A model generated the notes under the pieces. The model saw nothing but the letters and a program-made list of their open reading frames with translations. It was not told the DNA's origin and did no database searches. 64,000 nucleotides of DNA. Source: Rhodanobacter sp. B04. GTDB taxonomy: Bacteria; Pseudomonadota; Gammaproteobacteria; Xanthomonadales; Rhodanobacteraceae. This document shows, piece after piece, positions 16,872-26,360 of this stretch. How positions within the stretch are numbered: position 1 is the first letter of the stretch; each line of letters starts with the position of its first letter. A program made the translations under genes and the position numbers. The DNA is taken from positions 1 through 64,000 of the forward strand of contig NZ_MUNV01000008.1 in assembly GCF_002001125.1 (NCBI RefSeq), in the 5' to 3' direction.

Positions 16872-18356
16872 TCAATCCGGCTCGGTACCGTTGGCCAGAT
16901 GGCTCTTGCGGTAGCCGTAGAGGTAGTAGACCACCAGGCCGATCGCCGCCCAGCTGAAGAAGATGACAATGGTCTTGGTCGAAAGGTTGAAGAACAGCAG
17001 CAGGCAGCCGAGCACGGCGAGCGGGCAGACCAGCCAGGCCATCGGCGTGCGGAACGGGCGATGCCGGTCGGGCTGCTTCTTGCGCAGGATCAGCACGCCG
17101 AGCGCCACCATCATGAAGGCAAACAGGGTGCCCGAGTTGGTGACGTCAGCCAGGATGCCCACCGGGAACATGGCGCCGAACAGGGAGACGAAGGTGCCGG
17201 TGATGAGGGTGATCACATGCGGTGTATGGAAGCGCGGATGGATCTTCGCCAGCGAGCTCGGCAGCAGGCCGTCGCGGGCCATGGTGAAGAAGATGCGGGT
17301 CTGTCCGTAGGTCATGGTCAGGATGACCGACGGCAGCGCGATGCTGGCTGCGAAGCCGATCAGGTTGCCCAGCGTGTTGTGGTCAAGCATGCGCACGACG
17401 TGCGCCAGTGCCTCCTTGCTGCAGACCAGCGCCTGCGAGGCATGGCAGGCGGCTGCCATTTCGGGCGTGCCCGGCTGCAGTGCCATGCCGTCCGGACCGA
17501 GCATCGGCTGGGCTCCCACCGAACCGACGGCGCCGTAACTCACCAGCAGGTAATAGACGGTGCACACACCCAGCGAGCCGATCAGGCCGATCGGGATGTT
17601 GCGGTTCGGGTTCTTGGTCTCCTCGGCTGCCGTCGACACGGCATCGAAGCCGACGTAGGCAAAGAAGATCGAGGCGGCCGCGCCAAGCACGCCGATACCT
17701 CCCATCGGACTGCCCCAGCCATTCGGCACGAACGGGTGGAAGTTCGGATCCTTCACGGCAGGCAGCGCCACGAAGATGAATACGGTCAGGGCCGCGACCT
17801 TGATCAGTACCAGAAAGGCATTGACCTTGGCCGACTTGGAGGTACCCACGACCAGCAGGAAGGTGACAGCCAGTCCGATCAGGAAAGCGAGCAGGTTGAA
17901 CGTGCCGCCGTCCATCGGACCGGTGCGCAGGAATTCCGGCAGCCCGAACCCGCGGTTGGCCAGCAGGCCATTCACGTAGCCCGACCAGCCGACGCAGACC
18001 GTGCTGGCGGCGATCGTGTACTCCAGTACCAGTGCCCAGCCGACGACCCAGGCCACACCTTCGCCAAGCACGCCGTAGGTGTAGGTATAGGCGGAACCGG
18101 CGACCGGTACCATCGAGGCCAGTTCGGCATAGGCCAGTGCGGCCAGCGCGCAGACCACGGCGGCGATCACGAAGGCGATCATCATGCCCGGGCCGGCTTT
18201 CTGGCCCGCCTCGGCGGTCAGCACGAAAATACCGGTGCCGATGATGGCGCCGATGCCGAGCATGGTGAGCTGGAAGGGACCGAGCTGCCGTGTGAGGCCT
18301 TTTTTCTCGGCGGTGGCGAGAATCTGGTCGAGCGACTTGACGCGCTGGAAAAGCAT
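16872..18356 (-). CDS. APC-superfamily amino-acid permease (CAT/YfnA type)
   Basis: The protein has 494 aa from the ATG at 18356 (MLFQRVKSLDQ), with ribosome-binding site GGGGAG just upstream. It has the GIGAIIGTGIFVLT motif in helix 1 and FAYVGFDAVSTAAEETKNPNR after helix 6. A longer loop (about residues 260-300, with a Cys-containing CHASQALVCSKE) distinguishes it from the downstream paralogue. It probably imports amino acids across the inner membrane. It is the first gene of the two-permease unit. Tandem divergence of an ancestral permease is the simplest explanation. Confidence 0.9.
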   Translation of the reverse strand: MLFQRVKSLDQILATAEKKGLTRQLGPFQLTMLGIGAIIGTGIFVLTAEAGQKAGPGMMIAFVIAAVVCALAALAYAELASMVPVAGSAYTYTYGVLGEGVAWVVGWALVLEYTIAASTVCVGWSGYVNGLLANRGFGLPEFLRTGPMDGGTFNLLAFLIGLAVTFLLVVGTSKSAKVNAFLVLIKVAALTVFIFVALPAVKDPNFHPFVPNGWGSPMGGIGVLGAAASIFFAYVGFDAVSTAAEETKNPNRNIPIGLIGSLGVCTVYYLLVSYGAVGSVGAQPMLGPDGMALQPGTPEMAAACHASQALVCSKEALAHVVRMLDHNTLGNLIGFAASIALPSVILTMTYGQTRIFFTMARDGLLPSSLAKIHPRFHTPHVITLITGTFVSLFGAMFPVGILADVTNSGTLFAFMMVALGVLILRKKQPDRHRPFRTPMAWLVCPLAVLGCLLLFFNLSTKTIVIFFSWAAIGLVVYYLYGYRKSHLANGTEPD

Positions 18357-18504
18357 TGGTGACTCCCCGTGGAAACAAACACCACACTCGTCCGTAACCG
18401 CGACGAATATGACGCGACGAGCCGATGTGACGAGCAACCATAACGGAGTGGGGGAAGGGGAACAAGCTGCGACGCAGCTATGATGGGGACCGTTCCCGCA
18501 TTCC

Positions 18505-19071
18505 ATGTCACAAGTCATGCCGTCTGATTTTTCGCGATTGCTGGTCGAGCTCGGGGAATACGCCTCGCGTGTTCCGGGCGAGGTCGCCTCGGCTGTCCGG
18601 TTCGCCGGTTTCCTGCAGTCCCATCCCGCCGTGTTCGAGCGCAGTCATCGGTCAGGCCATTTCACTGGCTCGGCATGGCTGGTCAGTGCAGACGGCATGC
18701 GCGTGCTGCTGATGCATCACCGCAAGCTGGACCGCTGGCTGCAGCCGGGAGGGCATGCCGACGGCGATGCGGACCTGGCGCGGGTGGCGTTGCGCGAGGC
18801 ACAGGAAGAAACCGGTGTGGCGGGGCTGCAGGTCGAGCATGGCATTTTCGATATCGACCGGCATCGCATACCGGCACGCGCGAACGAACCGGCGCATTGG
18901 CACTACGACGTGCGCTACGTGGTGCGCGCGGGAGCGGACGATCGTTTCGTGATCAACGAGGAGTCGCGGGCGCTGGCCTGGCGCCCGGTAGCCGAAGTCG
19001 CCGATCAAGCCGGGTTCGACGGCTCGTTGCGCCGGATGGCGCAGAAGTGGCTGGCGCAGCGCGCCGCCTAG
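18505..19071 (+). CDS. NUDIX hydrolase
   Basis: The protein has 188 aa. The Nudix box is at about residues 90-112 ([10 protein letters not shown]...REAQEETGV). The REAQEETG part is intact, while the Glu expected after GX5 is replaced, as in the GGHAD-type subgroup. The enzyme probably hydrolyses a nucleoside-diphosphate derivative, with unknown substrate. The stop codon overlaps that of the convergent 3-hydroxyanthranilate dioxygenase gene (TAG at 19069-19071 against 19068-19070). There is no visible operon partner. Confidence 0.88.
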   Translation: MSQVMPSDFSRLLVELGEYASRVPGEVASAVRFAGFLQSHPAVFERSHRSGHFTGSAWLVSADGMRVLLMHHRKLDRWLQPGGHADGDADLARVALREAQEETGVAGLQVEHGIFDIDRHRIPARANEPAHWHYDVRYVVRAGADDRFVINEESRALAWRPVAEVADQAGFDGSLRRMAQKWLAQRAA

Positions 19072-19589
19072 CCGTATTTCGCAGGCGCCGGGTTCAGGTG
19101 GCCGCAGGCGTCACAGGTGCGCGCCTCGCGTGAACCATAGAAGCGGTCGAACACCGGCGGGAAGTCGCGTTCGATGCTGTCGAGCACGAAATATTCCTCG
19201 TACAGCCTGTGGTTGCAGCGCTCGCAGAACCACAGCAGGCCATCCTTCTCGCCATTGAGGCGGCGCCGTTCGATCACCAGGCCGATCGAGTCGGGCATGC
19301 GTTGCGGCGAGTGCGGCACGCGTGCAGGCAGGTAGAAGATTTCGCCGGCGCGAATGGGTATGTCGCGCGCCCGGCCATCGTCCTGCACCTTCAGCACCAT
19401 CTCGCCCTCGAGCTGGTAGAAGAATTCCGGGCCTTCGTCATGGTGGTAATCGGTGCGCGCGTTCGGGCCGCCCACGATCATGATGATGAAGTCGCCATCG
19501 ACGATGCACTTGTTGCCGACCGGTGGCTTGAGCAGGTGGCGGTGCTCGTCGATCCAGCGCTGGAGGTCGAGCGGAGGCAGCAGGGCCAT
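19068..19589 (-). CDS. nbaC: 3-hydroxyanthranilate 3,4-dioxygenase
   Basis: The protein has 173 aa, full length for the bacterial enzyme. Fe(II) ligands in family spacing are His49, Glu55 and His93 ([12 protein letters not shown] and VPHSPQR). The C-terminal rubredoxin-like iron site is CxxC at 122/125 and 159/162. The enzyme opens 3-hydroxyanthranilate to 2-amino-3-carboxymuconate semialdehyde, in tryptophan-to-NAD or tryptophan-degradation routes. Other kynurenine-pathway genes are not in the window. The ATG at 19589 has gggaattt upstream. Confidence 0.93.
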   Translation of the reverse strand: MALLPPLDLQRWIDEHRHLLKPPVGNKCIVDGDFIIMIVGGPNARTDYHHDEGPEFFYQLEGEMVLKVQDDGRARDIPIRAGEIFYLPARVPHSPQRMPDSIGLVIERRRLNGEKDGLLWFCERCNHRLYEEYFVLDSIERDFPPVFDRFYGSREARTCDACGHLNPAPAKYG

Positions 19590-19638
19590 GCGAAATTCCC
19601 ACGAAAACCAGCAAGCACCTTAGCGCCGATGTCGCCGC

Positions 19639-19673
19639 AAAAAAAGCCGCCCCGACGAGGGAATCGGGGCGGC
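19639..19673 (-). terminator. Strong rho-independent terminator of the fasciclin gene
   Basis: A 10-bp stem pairs gccgccccga (19646-19655) with tcggggcggc (19664-19673) around an 8-nt loop. On the minus strand it is followed by a run of seven T. It lies about 25 bp beyond the fasciclin stop codon. Confidence 0.9.
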
Positions 19674-19698
19674 CGGTGCAACGAAGCGCTACAGCCGA

Positions 19699-20298
19699 TT
19701 ACGGCATTAGCACCTTGTCGATCACGAAGATCACGCCATTCGACTGGATCACGTCCGCGATGGTGATGTCGGCCACGTTGCCCTTGTCGTCGGTGACGGT
19801 CCAGGCACTGCCGCTTTTCGCGACCGTGATCGAATCGCCTTCGACAGTCTTCAGCACGGCCTTGCCGCCGCCAGCCATGACGGCCTTTTCGAGATCATGC
19901 GAAGTCATTCTGCCGGCCACCACATGGTAGGTGAGGACCTTGGTCAGCGTGGCCTTGTTTTCCGGCTTCAGCAGGTTGTCGACGGTGCCTGCGGGCAGGG
20001 CGGCAAATGCCTCGTTGGTCGGGGCAAACACGGTGAACGGACCGGTGCCGGAAAGGGTGTCGACCAGGCCGGCAGCTTTCACCGCGGCGACCAGGGTGGT
20101 GTGATCCTTCGAGTTGACCGCGTTCTGGATGATGTTCTTCGACGGGTACATCGCGGCACCGCCGACCATCGGGTCCTTGTGCATGCTCATCGAACCCATG
20201 GCATCCGACTGCGCGAAGGCCATCGGCACAACGGCAGCGGTGGACAAGGCGATGCAAAGGCCGACAGCGAGGGTTCGCATGGAATGGTTCATCTTCAT
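19699..20298 (-). CDS. Exported fasciclin (FAS1)-domain protein
   Basis: The protein has 199 aa from the ATG at 20298 (MKMNHSMRTLAV), with ribosome-binding site GGAGA. The signal peptide runs to about residue 29 (PMAFAQ). A single FAS1 domain covers about 60-198, with the H1-box-like FTVFAPTNEAFAALP and H2-like LTYHVVAGR. FAS1 domains mediate adhesion or ligand binding outside the cytoplasm. In bacteria they are usually secreted or periplasmic proteins of unknown partner. A Met-rich segment follows the signal peptide (about 33-52). It ends in a strong terminator and is probably monocistronic. Confidence 0.9.
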   Translation of the reverse strand: MKMNHSMRTLAVGLCIALSTAAVVPMAFAQSDAMGSMSMHKDPMVGGAAMYPSKNIIQNAVNSKDHTTLVAAVKAAGLVDTLSGTGPFTVFAPTNEAFAALPAGTVDNLLKPENKATLTKVLTYHVVAGRMTSHDLEKAVMAGGGKAVLKTVEGDSITVAKSGSAWTVTDDKGNVADITIADVIQSNGVIFVIDKVLMP

Positions 20299-20616
20299 TA
20301 TCTGTATCTCCAAGTCTTTTCCGCTTACCGGATTGGAAGCATGTGGAGATACGGCGCCCGGGTGGATCCGGATGCATTGATGGCGATGAATATTCGCAAG
20401 GGATGGTCTGGGCAACTCGTCATCGCGGCGGAGGCTGCGATCCGGTGCCGTTGCAAATCAAGGAAGACGCTGAACCCTGCTCCTGCCCCTGTTCGGGGGA
20501 CGCTGGAGTGACGGCAAAGACTTGTCCGGACCATCTCAAGGTGGATCTTGGGCGATCGGCGAACGTGTGCATCAACGACAGTCACGTCTCGCAGGCAGCG
20601 AACTGTCCGCAATCAC
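20299..20616. other. Upstream region of the fasciclin gene, gene-free
   Basis: This 318 bp region lies between the fasciclin start and the parE stop, both on the minus strand. It must hold the fasciclin promoter. No convincing protein-coding frame was seen. It contains one copy of a 28-bp sequence (20479-20506) that recurs at 26298-26325. Confidence 0.5.
20479..20506. repeat. 28-bp dispersed repeat, copy 1 (core tgcccctgttcgggg)
   Basis: The core gctcctgcccctgttcgggg continues to cgctgg. It matches the copy at 26298-26325 in 25 of 28 positions and contains a small hairpin (cccc-tgttc-gggg). Both copies are intergenic. It is a possible REP-like element. Confidence 0.55.
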
Positions 20617-22506
20617 TCAAACCTCAAGCGTAGCCAGATCGCCTTTTTCCTCCAGCCATGCCTTGCGGTCGCCGGCGCGCTTCTTCGCCAGCAGCATGTC
20701 CATCAGTTTCGACGTGCCGTCGTCGTCGCCGATGGTGAGTTGCACCAGTCGACGCGTATCCGGATGGATGGTCGATTCGCGCAGCTGCGGCGGGTTCATC
20801 TCGCCCAGGCCCTTGAAGCGGGTGGTGCTGACCGCGCCCTTGATCTTCTCGCGCTCGATCCGCTGCAGCATCGCTTCCTTCTCGCTTTCGTCGAGGCAGT
20901 AGAACACCTGCTTGCCGACATCGACGCGGAACAGCGGTGGCATCGCCACGAACACATGGCCTTCGCTGACCAGCGTCGGGAAATGCTTCAGGAAAAGCGC
21001 CGCCAGCAGCGTGGCGATGTGCAGGCCATCCGAGTCCGCATCGGCAAGGATGATCACCTTGCCGTAGCGCAGGCCGGACAAGTCGTCCTTGCCCGGATCG
21101 CAGCCGATCGCCACGGCGAGGTTGTGCACTTCTTCGGATGCCAACACGGAAGTCGATTCGACTTCCCAGGTGTTGAGGATCTTGCCGCGCAGCGGCAGGA
21201 TCGCCTGGAACTCCTTGTCACGCGCCTGCTTGGCGCTGCCGCCGGCGGAGTCGCCCTCGACCAGGAACAGTTCGGTGCGGGTGATGTCGGTGGCGGTGCA
21301 GTCGGCCAGCTTGCCGGGCAGTTGCGGGCCCTGGGTGATCTTCTTGCGCACGATCTGCTTGGCCGCTTTTAGGCGCGCGCTGGCGCGTTCGATCGCCAGC
21401 TGGGCAATCCGCTCGCCCATTTCCACGTTCTGGTTGAGCCACAGGCTGAAGGCATCGTGGATGACGTTCTCGACCATGCCGGCGGTCTGGCGCGAGGACA
21501 GCCGCTCCTTGGTCTGGCCGGCGAACTGCGGGTCCTGCAGCTTGGCCGACAGCACGAAGGCGAGCCGCTCCCACACGTCTTCCGGCGCCAGCTTGACGCT
21601 GCGCGGCAGCAGGTTGCGGATCTCGCAGAACTCGCGGATCGCGGTGGTGAGGCCGGTACGCAAGCCGTTGACGTGGGTGCCGCCCTGCGCGGTGGGGATC
21701 AGGTTGACATAGCTTTCCTGCACCAGCTCGCCTTCCGGCAACCAGGCCAACGCCACTTCCAGGCCTTCCACGTCGCGAGCCATGTGGTGCACGAACAGCT
21801 CGTTCGGCAACGCCTCGCTGCCGTCGAGTTCGCCGCGCAGGTAGTCGCGCAGGCCATCCTCGTAATGCCACTCGATCGTTTCGCCGCTGGCTTCGTCGGT
21901 GAGCTTGACGTTGAGGCCGGCGCACAGCACGGCCTTGGCGCGCAGCAGGTGCTTGAGCTTCGACAGCGAGACCTTCGGCGAGTCGAAATACTTCGCCTCC
22001 GGCCAGAAGCGCAAGGTGGTACCGCTGCGCTTCTTCGGCACCGTGCCGATCACTTCCAGCGGGCTGATCTTGTCGCCGTGGGCGAACACCATCTGGTACT
22101 CGGAGCCGTCGCGGCGGATGTTGACCTGGACCCGGTCGGACAGCGCATTGACCACCGACACGCCGACGCCGTGCAGGCCGCCGGAGAAGTTGTAGTTCTT
22201 GCCGCTGAACTTACCGCCCGCGTGCAGCCGGGTCATGATCAGCTCGACGCCGGAGACGCCTTCTTCCGGATGGATGTCCACCGGCATGCCGCGACCGTCG
22301 TCGCTCACTTCCACCGAGCCGTCGTTGTACAGCATCACCTCGATCGAGCTGGCGTGCCCGGCCAGCGCCTCGTCCACCGAGTTGTCGACCACCTCCTGCA
22401 CCAGATGGTTCGGGCGGGTGGTGTCGGTATACATGCCGGGGCGGCGTTTGACCGGATCCAGGCCGGAGAGGACTTCGATATCGGCGGCGTTGTAGCGACT
22501 GCTCAT
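20617..22506 (-). CDS. parE: DNA topoisomerase IV subunit B
   Basis: The protein has 629 aa, full length. The GHKL ATPase part carries VVDNSVDEALAGH, DDGRGMPV and GGLHGVGVSVVNAL. The TOPRIM part carries the EGDSAGGSAKQARD and PLRGKILNTWEV segments. The latter reads as ParE rather than GyrB. The subunit hydrolyses ATP and works with ParC to decatenate chromosomes and relax supercoils. The gene stands apart from parC. An ABC exporter gene is 65 bp away on the same strand. Confidence 0.95.
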   Translation of the reverse strand: MSSRYNAADIEVLSGLDPVKRRPGMYTDTTRPNHLVQEVVDNSVDEALAGHASSIEVMLYNDGSVEVSDDGRGMPVDIHPEEGVSGVELIMTRLHAGGKFSGKNYNFSGGLHGVGVSVVNALSDRVQVNIRRDGSEYQMVFAHGDKISPLEVIGTVPKKRSGTTLRFWPEAKYFDSPKVSLSKLKHLLRAKAVLCAGLNVKLTDEASGETIEWHYEDGLRDYLRGELDGSEALPNELFVHHMARDVEGLEVALAWLPEGELVQESYVNLIPTAQGGTHVNGLRTGLTTAIREFCEIRNLLPRSVKLAPEDVWERLAFVLSAKLQDPQFAGQTKERLSSRQTAGMVENVIHDAFSLWLNQNVEMGERIAQLAIERASARLKAAKQIVRKKITQGPQLPGKLADCTATDITRTELFLVEGDSAGGSAKQARDKEFQAILPLRGKILNTWEVESTSVLASEEVHNLAVAIGCDPGKDDLSGLRYGKVIILADADSDGLHIATLLAALFLKHFPTLVSEGHVFVAMPPLFRVDVGKQVFYCLDESEKEAMLQRIEREKIKGAVSTTRFKGLGEMNPPQLRESTIHPDTRRLVQLTIGDDDGTSKLMDMLLAKKRAGDRKAWLEEKGDLATLEV

Positions 22507-22571
22507 GCGTGTATTTCGGATGGTTCAAGACAGCGAAGCATGGGGCGCGTGGGCGGGCAGGGTCAAGCCGA

Positions 22572-24419
22572 TCAGCGATAACCCTGCGCCTGCAGAGAGA
22601 ACAGGTGCGCATAGTGGCCGTCCTGCGCCATCAGCTGTTCGTGGTCGCCGTGCTCGATGATGCGGCCGTCCTGGATCACGATGATCTGGTCGGCCATGCG
22701 CACGGTGGAGAAGCGGTGCGAGATCAGGATCGCGATGCGGTTGCCGGCCAGCTCGCGGAAATGCGCGAAGATGCTTGCTTCGGCCTGGGCATCCATCGCC
22801 GCGGTGGGTTCGTCCAGCACCAGGATGTCCGCGCGCGAGCGCATGAAGGCACGGGCGAGGGCGATCTTCTGCCACTGGCCACCGGACAGTTCGCGCCCTT
22901 CGCGAAACCACTTGCCAAGTTGCGTGTTGAAGCCGGACGGCAGGTCGTCGATGAATTCGCTGGCCATGCCCTTGTCGCTGGCCTCGCGCCAGCGCGCCTC
23001 GTCCTCGAAGTGGCCGACGTCGCCGGCGCCGACGTTCTCTCCCACGCGCATCTGGTAGCGCGCGAAATCCTGGAAGATCACCCCGATGCGCTGCAGCAGG
23101 GTGCTTTTGTCCCAGTCGCGCAGGTCGGTGCCGTCGAGCAGGATGCGGCCGCTGTCAGGCGAGTACAGCCGGGTCAGCAGCTTGATCAGGGTGGTCTTGC
23201 CGGAACCGTTCTGGCCGACCAGGGCCAGCGATTCGCCGGGGCGGATATGCAGGTTGATGTCGTGCAGCGCTGGCTCGCCGGCGCCGGGATAGGTGAAGCT
23301 GACCTGTTCGAAGCGGATGCCGTCGTCCGGCTTCGCACCGCGCTGGACCGTCCCCTGCGACGGTGGCACCGGCGTTTCCAGATATTCGTAGAGGGTCGAT
23401 AGGTACAGATTGTCTTCGTACATGCCGCCGATCGCCGACAGCATCGCGGAGACCGCCGACTGGCCCTGCCGGAACAGCGACAGATACATGGTCATCTGGC
23501 CGAGCGTGATGCGGCCGATCACCGTGGTCATGGCGATCCATGCGTAGGCGCCGTACAGCGTGATCGTGCCGAGCAGGCCGAGCCCGAAGCCCCAGCTTTC
23601 GCGGCGCACGGTCAGGTCGCGGTCCTCGCCGTAGAGCTTGTCGAAAATGTCGCGGTAGCGATCCAGCAGCAGCGGGCCGAGCTCGTACAGCTTGACCTCC
23701 TTGGCGTGGTCCTCGCGGGCCAGCACGGTTTCCAGATACAGCTGCATGCGCGTTTCCGGCGAACGCCAGCGGAACAGCCGGAACGCATCGCCGGAAAACT
23801 TGGTTTCGGACAGGAACGAGGGCAGCCCGGCCAGCAGCAAGACTGCCACCGCCCATGGCGAGAAATGGAACAGCAAGCTGCCGTAGCTGATCAGCGAGAT
23901 CGCGTTCTGGCCCAGGCCGAACGTGCGGTTGACCAGCGACAGCGGCCGGGTCGATGCCTCGCGGCGGGCCCGGGTGAGCTTGTCGTAGAACTCCGAATCC
24001 TCGAAGTGCGCCAGCTCCAGCGTCAGCGCCTTCTCCAGGATCATCACGTTGACGCGTTGTCCCAGCAGCGCGCGCAGCAGCGACTGGCACATCGACAGGC
24101 CACGCTGTGCGCCGGCGAGGGCCGCCACCAGGATGCCTTCCAGCGCCACCCACTGGAACACCGATACCAGTGGCGCATGGCCGCTGCTGGTCCATTGGCG
24201 GCTTGCGGTGACCACCGCGTCGACGATATGCGCGCCGACATAGGCCACGCCGGCCGGCAGCAGACCGGCAATCAGGGTCAGCAGCGCCAGCGCGACGGTC
24301 AACGGGCGACTGGTGCTCCACACCAGTTCCAGCGCCCGCCCGCTGTAGCGGAACACACCCAGGAAGCTGCGGGTGAGCTCGGTGGATTCGGCTGGCGATG
24401 AAGGAGCGTGAGGCGGCAC
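22572..24419 (-). CDS. ABC exporter, fused permease and ATPase
   Basis: The protein has 615 aa, started at a GTG at 24419. Residues about 35-330 hold six hydrophobic helices. The nucleotide-binding domain has Walker A GQNGSGKTT (near 408), signature LSGGQ (near 511), Walker B ILVLDEPTAAMDA and the H-loop in ISHRF. The permease part is closer to peptide/lipid exporter half-transporters than to MsbA itself. No peptide precursor or modifying enzyme is adjacent, and no peptidase C39 domain is present, so the cargo is unknown. Homodimer formation is expected. Confidence 0.88.
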   Translation of the reverse strand: MPPHAPSSPAESTELTRSFLGVFRYSGRALELVWSTSRPLTVALALLTLIAGLLPAGVAYVGAHIVDAVVTASRQWTSSGHAPLVSVFQWVALEGILVAALAGAQRGLSMCQSLLRALLGQRVNVMILEKALTLELAHFEDSEFYDKLTRARREASTRPLSLVNRTFGLGQNAISLISYGSLLFHFSPWAVAVLLLAGLPSFLSETKFSGDAFRLFRWRSPETRMQLYLETVLAREDHAKEVKLYELGPLLLDRYRDIFDKLYGEDRDLTVRRESWGFGLGLLGTITLYGAYAWIAMTTVIGRITLGQMTMYLSLFRQGQSAVSAMLSAIGGMYEDNLYLSTLYEYLETPVPPSQGTVQRGAKPDDGIRFEQVSFTYPGAGEPALHDINLHIRPGESLALVGQNGSGKTTLIKLLTRLYSPDSGRILLDGTDLRDWDKSTLLQRIGVIFQDFARYQMRVGENVGAGDVGHFEDEARWREASDKGMASEFIDDLPSGFNTQLGKWFREGRELSGGQWQKIALARAFMRSRADILVLDEPTAAMDAQAEASIFAHFRELAGNRIAILISHRFSTVRMADQIIVIQDGRIIEHGDHEQLMAQDGHYAHLFSLQAQGYR

Positions 24420-24509
24420 GTGGGGAGAATGTCAGGGCAGGCGCGTGAGGGGCGCGGAAGTCCAGACATGGGGCTCGTGCCGCCTCATGCAAGTCAAACC
24501 TGATCCGGT

Positions 24510-25223
24510 TCAGTGCATCTGCACATCCACCACTTGCTGTTCCGGCTGATACAGCGTCGGGAACAGTTTCTGCAGATTCGCGACTTTGGGTGCATCGTTG
24601 ATGACGATGTACGGATTGTCCGGATGCTCGCTGAAGTAATGCTGGTGGTACGCCTCGGCCGGGTAGAACGCCTTGAGCGGCACCACCTGGGTCACGATCG
24701 GTGCCGGGAAGGACTTGGCTGCCGTCAGCTGGGCGATGTAGTCGGTGGCGATCTTCTTCTGCTCGTCGTCGCCGTAGAAGATCACCGAGCGGTATTGCGT
24801 GCCGCTGTCCGGACCCTGCCGGTTGAGCTCGGTGGGATCGAGTGCGACCGAGAAGAACACCTGCAGCAACTGGCCGTAGCTGACCTTGGCGGGATCGAAC
24901 TGCACCCGGACCGACTCCGCATGGCCGGTATCGCCGTCGCTGACCTCGTCGTAGTGCGCCGTGTCGGCGGCGCCACCGGAGAAGCCGGCTACGACTTTGT
25001 GCACGCCCTTGACGTGCTCGAACACGGCCTCGATGCCCCAGAAGCAGCCGCCGGCCAGTACCGCGGTCTGCTCGCCCGCGACTGCGGCCTTTGGCGCATC
25101 CACCGTGGGCGAGGGCAACGCCTGTGCACTGTTGGCGGCGGCAGCGGGTTGGCAGGCGCTCAGCCCGGCCACCATCAAGGCGGCGACCAGGGGGACAACG
25201 TGGAAGGCAGTTCGACGAATCAT
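24510..25223 (-). CDS. msrA: Peptide methionine (S)-S-oxide reductase, lipoprotein form
   Basis: The protein has 237 aa from the ATG at 25223, with ribosome-binding site GAGG. A lipobox LSAC (21-24, Cys24) follows a hydrophobic segment, so the protein should be lipid-anchored on the periplasmic side. The catalytic motif GGCFWG contains Cys60, and YHQHYF near the C-terminus is also conserved. It reduces methionine-S-sulfoxide in proteins, which matches repair of oxidised periplasmic proteins. No MsrB is fused or adjacent. The recycling thiol partner is not visible. Confidence 0.93.
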   Translation of the reverse strand: MIRRTAFHVVPLVAALMVAGLSACQPAAAANSAQALPSPTVDAPKAAVAGEQTAVLAGGCFWGIEAVFEHVKGVHKVVAGFSGGAADTAHYDEVSDGDTGHAESVRVQFDPAKVSYGQLLQVFFSVALDPTELNRQGPDSGTQYRSVIFYGDDEQKKIATDYIAQLTAAKSFPAPIVTQVVPLKAFYPAEAYHQHYFSEHPDNPYIVINDAPKVANLQKLFPTLYQPEQQVVDVQMH

Positions 25224-25433
25224 GGTATGCCTCGCTGACAGGAGTTTGTATCGGGCCGACCTCCGGCCCATGCAGTTACGTGGAAGCGCCGGCAACAGAT
25301 GCAACGACGCACAGGGTGGATGCCGGTGCATGCTCGGATACTGTCTCTTCGCCGGTCACATGGTTCCGGTTACCTGGCCCGCGGCCATCGGCGGCCGGGT
25401 ACCATCGTGGCCACGATTTTCATGGATCCGAGC

Positions 25434-26285
25434 ATGAGCGAATTCGTCGATCTGGAGGCCTATCTCCGGCGCATTGGCCATGCAGGCCCGGTCGCACCGC
25501 AGTTGCCGACCCTGCATGCGCTGGCAATCGCCCATGTGGCGGCGATCCCGTTCGAGAATCTCAATCCGCTGCTCGGCCTGCCGGTCGATCTGGAGCTGGC
25601 CGCGCTGCAGCGCAAGCTGGTGCAGGACGGCCGCGGCGGTTACTGCTTCGAACAGAACCTGCTGTTCGCCGCCGTGTTGCGGACGATCGGTTTCGAAGTG
25701 TCGGGATTGATCGCGCGCGTACTGTGGACGCGACCCGAGGATGCGGTGACGCCACAGACGCACATGCTGTTGCGCGTCGAGTTGTCCGGGGAGAGCTGGC
25801 TGGTCGACGTCGGCTTCGGCGGACAGAATCTTGCCGGAGCGATGCGGCTGCAGGCGGATACCGAGCAGGCGACCCCGCTGGAGCCATACCGGCTGGTGCA
25901 GATGGATGGCGACTGGCGCATGCAGTCGCTGCTGCGCGGGCAGTGGTTGTCGTTGTATCGCTTCGACCTGCGCCCGGTGCCGTTGATCGACTACATCGTG
26001 GCCAATCACTATGTGTCGACGCATCCGGACTCGTTCTTCGTCAACAACCTGAATGTGGCGCGCACAACGTCGGATAGCCGGCTGAGTTTGCGCAACCGCG
26101 AATTTACCGTGCGGCGCATCGGGCTTGAACCCGAGCGACGCATGCTGGGCAGCGTCGCCGAGATCCGCCAGGCGCTGGAGCGGGAATTCCTGATCAGGCT
26201 GCCGGCGCATCCGCAGCTCGATCGGCGGCTGGAGGACCTGCCGGACAACGTGCCGGTTCAGGAAGCCTCGAGAAACCTTTCATGA
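25434..26285 (+). CDS. Arylamine N-acetyltransferase
   Basis: The protein has 283 aa from the ATG at 25434. An in-frame ATG at 25422 is the alternative. The NAT catalytic triad is clear: Cys71 in GRGGYCFEQN, His110 in TQTHMLLRV and Asp125 in WLVDVGFGG. The enzyme transfers acetyl groups from acetyl-CoA to arylamines or hydrazines in the cytoplasm. The natural substrate in bacteria is often unknown. The gene is divergent from msrA and convergent with the S4-protein gene. Confidence 0.92.
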   Translation: MSEFVDLEAYLRRIGHAGPVAPQLPTLHALAIAHVAAIPFENLNPLLGLPVDLELAALQRKLVQDGRGGYCFEQNLLFAAVLRTIGFEVSGLIARVLWTRPEDAVTPQTHMLLRVELSGESWLVDVGFGGQNLAGAMRLQADTEQATPLEPYRLVQMDGDWRMQSLLRGQWLSLYRFDLRPVPLIDYIVANHYVSTHPDSFFVNNLNVARTTSDSRLSLRNREFTVRRIGLEPERRMLGSVAEIRQALEREFLIRLPAHPQLDRRLEDLPDNVPVQEASRNLS

Positions 26286-26297
26286 GCCGTCATTCCA

Positions 26298-26325
26298 GCT
26301 CTTGCCCCTGTTCGGGGTTCGCTGG
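26298..26325. repeat. 28-bp dispersed repeat, copy 2 (core tgcccctgttcgggg)
   Basis: This copy matches that at 20479-20506 in 25 of 28 positions. It lies in the convergent gap between the N-acetyltransferase and S4-protein genes, 13 bp past the former's stop codon. It could also serve as a weak bidirectional terminator, because cccc and gggg can pair. Confidence 0.55.
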
Positions 26326-26360
26326 GATCGGGCATGGGGCACGATTATGCGGGGTTCCCT

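Noticed and set aside
21457-22581. A 374-codon plus-strand frame inside parE
   Set aside because: It is the antisense shadow of parE. The minus strand carries all topoisomerase motifs.
22572-24419. RiPP or bacteriocin exporter with peptide precursor
   Set aside because: No C39 peptidase domain, no modification enzyme and no convincing precursor frame beside the ABC exporter.
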